Of a stretch of DNA of 23,069 nt, positions 21,156-23,069 are shown piece by piece; within the stretch, counting starts at the first letter, position 1, and every line of letters begins with the position of its first letter. The stretch comes from Oscillibacter sp. GTDB lineage: Bacteria > Bacillota > Clostridia > Oscillospirales > Oscillospiraceae. The stretch covers positions 1-23,069 of the forward strand of contig JAHHSB010000004.1 of assembly GCA_020025415.1 (NCBI GenBank), written 5' to 3'. The translations under genes and the position numbers were made by a program. Below the pieces are notes generated by a model, which did no database searches, was not told the DNA's origin, and saw only the letters and a list, made by a program, of their open reading frames with translations.

Positions 21156-22175
21156 TTAGTTGGAGGCGGTATCGGGGTCAGTGTCGTCGCCCCAGAGCAT
21201 GTTGCGGCGCAGCTCGGCACCCACGGTCTCCACGGGGTGCTTGGCGAGGATGTTACGGCTGGCGTTGAAGAAGCAGCGGCCGTTCTTGTTCTCGGCGATC
21301 CACTTGCCTGCGAAAGTGCCGTTCTGGATGTCGGTGAGGACGGCCTTCATGTTCTTCTTGGTTTCCTCATAGGGCAGGACCCGGGGACCGGAGACATACT
21401 CGCCGTACTCGGCGGTGTCGGAGATGGAGTAGTTCATCATGGCGATGCCGCCCTTGTTGATCAGGTCGATGATCAGCTTCATCTCGTGGATGCACTCGAA
21501 ATAGGCGTTCTCGGGGGCGTAGCCGGCCTCCACCAGGGTTTCGAAGCCGCACTTCATCAGCTCCACCACGCCGCCGCACAGAACGGCCTGCTCGCCGAAG
21601 AGGTCGGTTTCAGTCTCGTCCTGGAAGGTCGTCTCCATCACGCCGCCCCGGGCGCCGCCGATGCCGGCGGCATAGGCCAGGCCGATATCATAGGCCTTGC
21701 CGGTGGCGTTCTGCTCCACAGCCAGCAGGCAGGGCACGCCCTTGCCGTTGATGTAGGTGGAGCGGACGGTGTGGCCGGGGCCCTTGGGGGCGATCATCAG
21801 CACGTCTACGTCAGCGGGGGGAACGATCTGCTTGAAGTGGATGTTGAAGCCGTGGGCAAACATCAGGGCATTGCCGGCCTCCAGGTTGGGGGCGATGTCC
21901 TTCTTGTAGACGTCGGCCTGGACCTCGTCGTTAATGAGGATCATCACGATGTCGCCCCACTTGGCGGCCTCGGGCACGGTCTTGACCATCAGGCCGGCCT
22001 TCTCAGCGGCGGCCCAGTTCTTGGAGCCATCCCGCAGACCCACGCAGACCTGGCAGCCGGACTCCTTCAGGTTCAGGGCATGGGCATGGCCCTGAGAGCC
22101 ATAGCCGATGATGGCGATCTTCTTGCCGTCCAGCTTGCCCAGATCGCAGTCCTTCTCATAATACATTTTTGCCAT
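21156..22175 (-). CDS. ilvC: Ketol-acid reductoisomerase (class I)
   Basis: This 339-aa enzyme converts acetolactate or acetohydroxybutyrate to the dihydroxy acids using NAD(P)H and two Mg ions. The Rossmann motif is [13 protein letters not shown] (24-36). The cofactor loop [10 protein letters not shown] keeps Arg48 and Ser51, which suggests NADPH. His108, Lys131, Asp191, Glu195, Glu227, Glu231 and Ser252 occupy the known active-site positions. The length is that of the short class I form. Two starts compete: ATG 22181 is only three bases from AAGGAGG, while ATG 22175 (MAKMYYEK) has nine-base spacing and is chosen. The gene overlaps the end of ilvN by 20 bp. Confidence 0.96.
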   Translation of the reverse strand: MAKMYYEKDCDLGKLDGKKIAIIGYGSQGHAHALNLKESGCQVCVGLRDGSKNWAAAEKAGLMVKTVPEAAKWGDIVMILINDEVQADVYKKDIAPNLEAGNALMFAHGFNIHFKQIVPPADVDVLMIAPKGPGHTVRSTYINGKGVPCLLAVEQNATGKAYDIGLAYAAGIGGARGGVMETTFQDETETDLFGEQAVLCGGVVELMKCGFETLVEAGYAPENAYFECIHEMKLIIDLINKGGIAMMNYSISDTAEYGEYVSGPRVLPYEETKKNMKAVLTDIQNGTFAGKWIAENKNGRCFFNASRNILAKHPVETVGAELRRNMLWGDDTDPDTASN

Positions 22176-22722
22176 AATCATATTCCTCCTTGAGTTTATT
22201 GGTTCCGTATATCGTGCTACGCCCCCGTTCCATGGCGATAGTACCGGTTTTTGCGATTTCCAGAATGCCGTAATCATTCAGCAGCCGGATCAGGGCGGCG
22301 GTCTTGGAGTTGTCTCCGAACAGCTCCACTGTCAAAGAATCCGGGCCCACGTCCACGATGCCGGCGTGGAACACCTGGGAGAGGTGGATGATCTCGCTGC
22401 GGGCGCCCCGGTCGGGGGCGCTGACCTTGATCAGGGAGATCTGGCGGCGGATGGCGGTCTGCTCATCCAGGACCTTCACGGCCTGGACCGGCAGCAGCTT
22501 GCGGCACTGGGCGGCGATGCGGCCTACCATCAGCTCATCACCCAAAATTTCGATGGAGATACGGGTGATGTCCGGGTGTTCCGTCTCGCCGGAGACGATG
22601 GATTCAATGTTGTACCCCTTGCGGGAGAACAGACGGCTGACCTGGCTGAGGACGCCGGGAATATCCTGTACCAAAATGCACAGGGTATAGCGTTTGCGGG
22701 TGGGATCTGTGACTTTTTTCAC
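22156..22722 (-). CDS. ilvN: Acetolactate synthase small (regulatory) subunit
   Basis: The product is 188 aa. An N-terminal ACT domain (about 10-85: [20 protein letters not shown], then [10 protein letters not shown]) binds valine for feedback inhibition. A C-terminal ALS_ss domain follows (about 95-170). It activates the IlvB catalytic subunit. It starts at GTG 22722, overlapping the ilvB stop by four bases (GTGA), with AGGAGGGGG upstream inside ilvB. Its last codons run through the ilvC Shine-Dalgarno and start, which would couple translation of the two genes. Confidence 0.94.
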   Translation of the reverse strand: MKKVTDPTRKRYTLCILVQDIPGVLSQVSRLFSRKGYNIESIVSGETEHPDITRISIEILGDELMVGRIAAQCRKLLPVQAVKVLDEQTAIRRQISLIKVSAPDRGARSEIIHLSQVFHAGIVDVGPDSLTVELFGDNSKTAALIRLLNDYGILEIAKTGTIAMERGRSTIYGTNKLKEEYDYGKNVL

Positions 22723-23069
22723 TGTTTGCCCCCTCCTTCGCTGAGCAGGAATTTGGTGATGGGCGAGCCGGCGGCAACCATGGGGCGCACCATCTCGTCA
22801 ATGTCCAGGCGGCAGTCAATCACCGCGGCCTTGCCGCTTTCCAGGGCCTGAGCAAAAATGACCTCCAGCTCTTCCAGGGTGGTGGCCCGGAAGCCCTGCA
22901 CGCCGTAGGCCTCCGCCAACTTGACGAAGTCGGGGCCCCGGTCCAGCGTGGTCTGGGAGAAACGCTGCCCGTAGATCAGGTTCTGCCACTGGCGGACCAT
23001 GCCCAGGGTGCCGTTGTTAAAGATCACGGTGATGATGGGCAGACCGTAGTGCTCCACGGTGCACAGCTC
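22719..23069 (-). CDS. ilvB: Acetolactate synthase large subunit, C-terminal part
   Basis: 116 residues plus stop are in the window; the 5' part lies beyond the right edge. The segment ELCTVEHYGLPIITVIFNN, followed by GTLGMVRQWQ, is the end of the thiamine-diphosphate binding motif and the conserved loop of AHAS large subunits. The C-terminal lid follows (DEMVRPMVAAGSPITKFLL). The enzyme condenses pyruvate to acetolactate, the first common step of branched-chain amino acid synthesis. It is the upstream member of the ilvB-ilvN-ilvC unit. Confidence 0.94.
   Translation of the reverse strand, partial: ELCTVEHYGLPIITVIFNNGTLGMVRQWQNLIYGQRFSQTTLDRGPDFVKLAEAYGVQGFRATTLEELEVIFAQALESGKAAVIDCRLDIDEMVRPMVAAGSPITKFLLSEGGGKQ

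Noticed and set aside
20901..22193. 430-codon plus-strand frame over ilvC
   Set aside because: It crosses a bidirectional terminator and is antisense to a gene with all catalytic residues in place.
22156..23069. T-box or leader-peptide control of ilvBNC
   Set aside because: The 5' end of the unit lies beyond the window, and nothing inside shows a T-box.

Overview
The window looks like a chromosomal segment of a high-GC member of the Clostridia, most probably the Oscillospiraceae (Flavonifractor / Lawsonibacter / Intestinimonas type). This is inferred from the GC-rich codon use, strong AGGAGG-type ribosome binding sites, near-consensus TTGACA-N17-TATAAT promoters, tRNA genes with encoded CCA, and the family mix (YitT, DUF815 ATPase, OPT peptide transporter, PepD). 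Taxonomy cannot be proven from the sequence alone.

Left part (1-4540, all +): the last codons of a probable type II topoisomerase B subunit (parE) open the window. They are followed by a 55-bp perfect duplication of that 3' end, which flanks a 127-bp hairpin-rich insert. Then come a small four-helix membrane protein, the topoisomerase A subunit (parC), a LUD-domain protein and a lipoprotein, apparently one transcription unit. A tRNA-Gly with its own consensus promoter and terminator closes the block.

Middle part (4620-12340): a CtpE/Exp7-like P-type ATPase (+) converges on a YitT-family membrane protein (-). Next is a compact minus-strand cluster of three small genes (zinc ribbon, helical protein, sigma-region-4-like HTH protein), reminiscent of mobile-element genes. 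A tRNA-Thr/tRNA-Tyr unit follows. An XRE-S24 (CI/LexA-like, potentially self-cleaving) repressor lies behind an unusually ordered control region: three CAAG-N3-CTTG palindromes exactly 31 bp apart, divergent promoters, and three GTCGWA repeats 10 bp apart. An SDR oxidoreductase (-), a tRNA-Val (+) and a NagD-type HAD phosphatase (-) complete this part.

Right part (12690-17050, +): an OPT-family oligopeptide transporter, then a tight three-gene set. The set is a stand-alone PqqD/RRE-like protein, a one-helix membrane protein with a small soluble domain, and a PepD-type dipeptidase. Transporter plus dipeptidase suggests peptide uptake and breakdown; the two small genes are the least explained part of the window.

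End (17070-23069): branched-chain amino acid synthesis on the minus strand. ilvB (cut by the window edge), ilvN and ilvC form one overlapping unit. ilvD is separate, divergent from a FadR-type GntR regulator, and followed by a DUF815 AAA ATPase. The ilvD/GntR intergenic region has overlapping opposed promoters and a repeated TTGTCTGA motif, a plausible shared operator. Almost every unit ends in a well-formed intrinsic terminator. No CRISPR array, insertion sequence or rRNA was seen.
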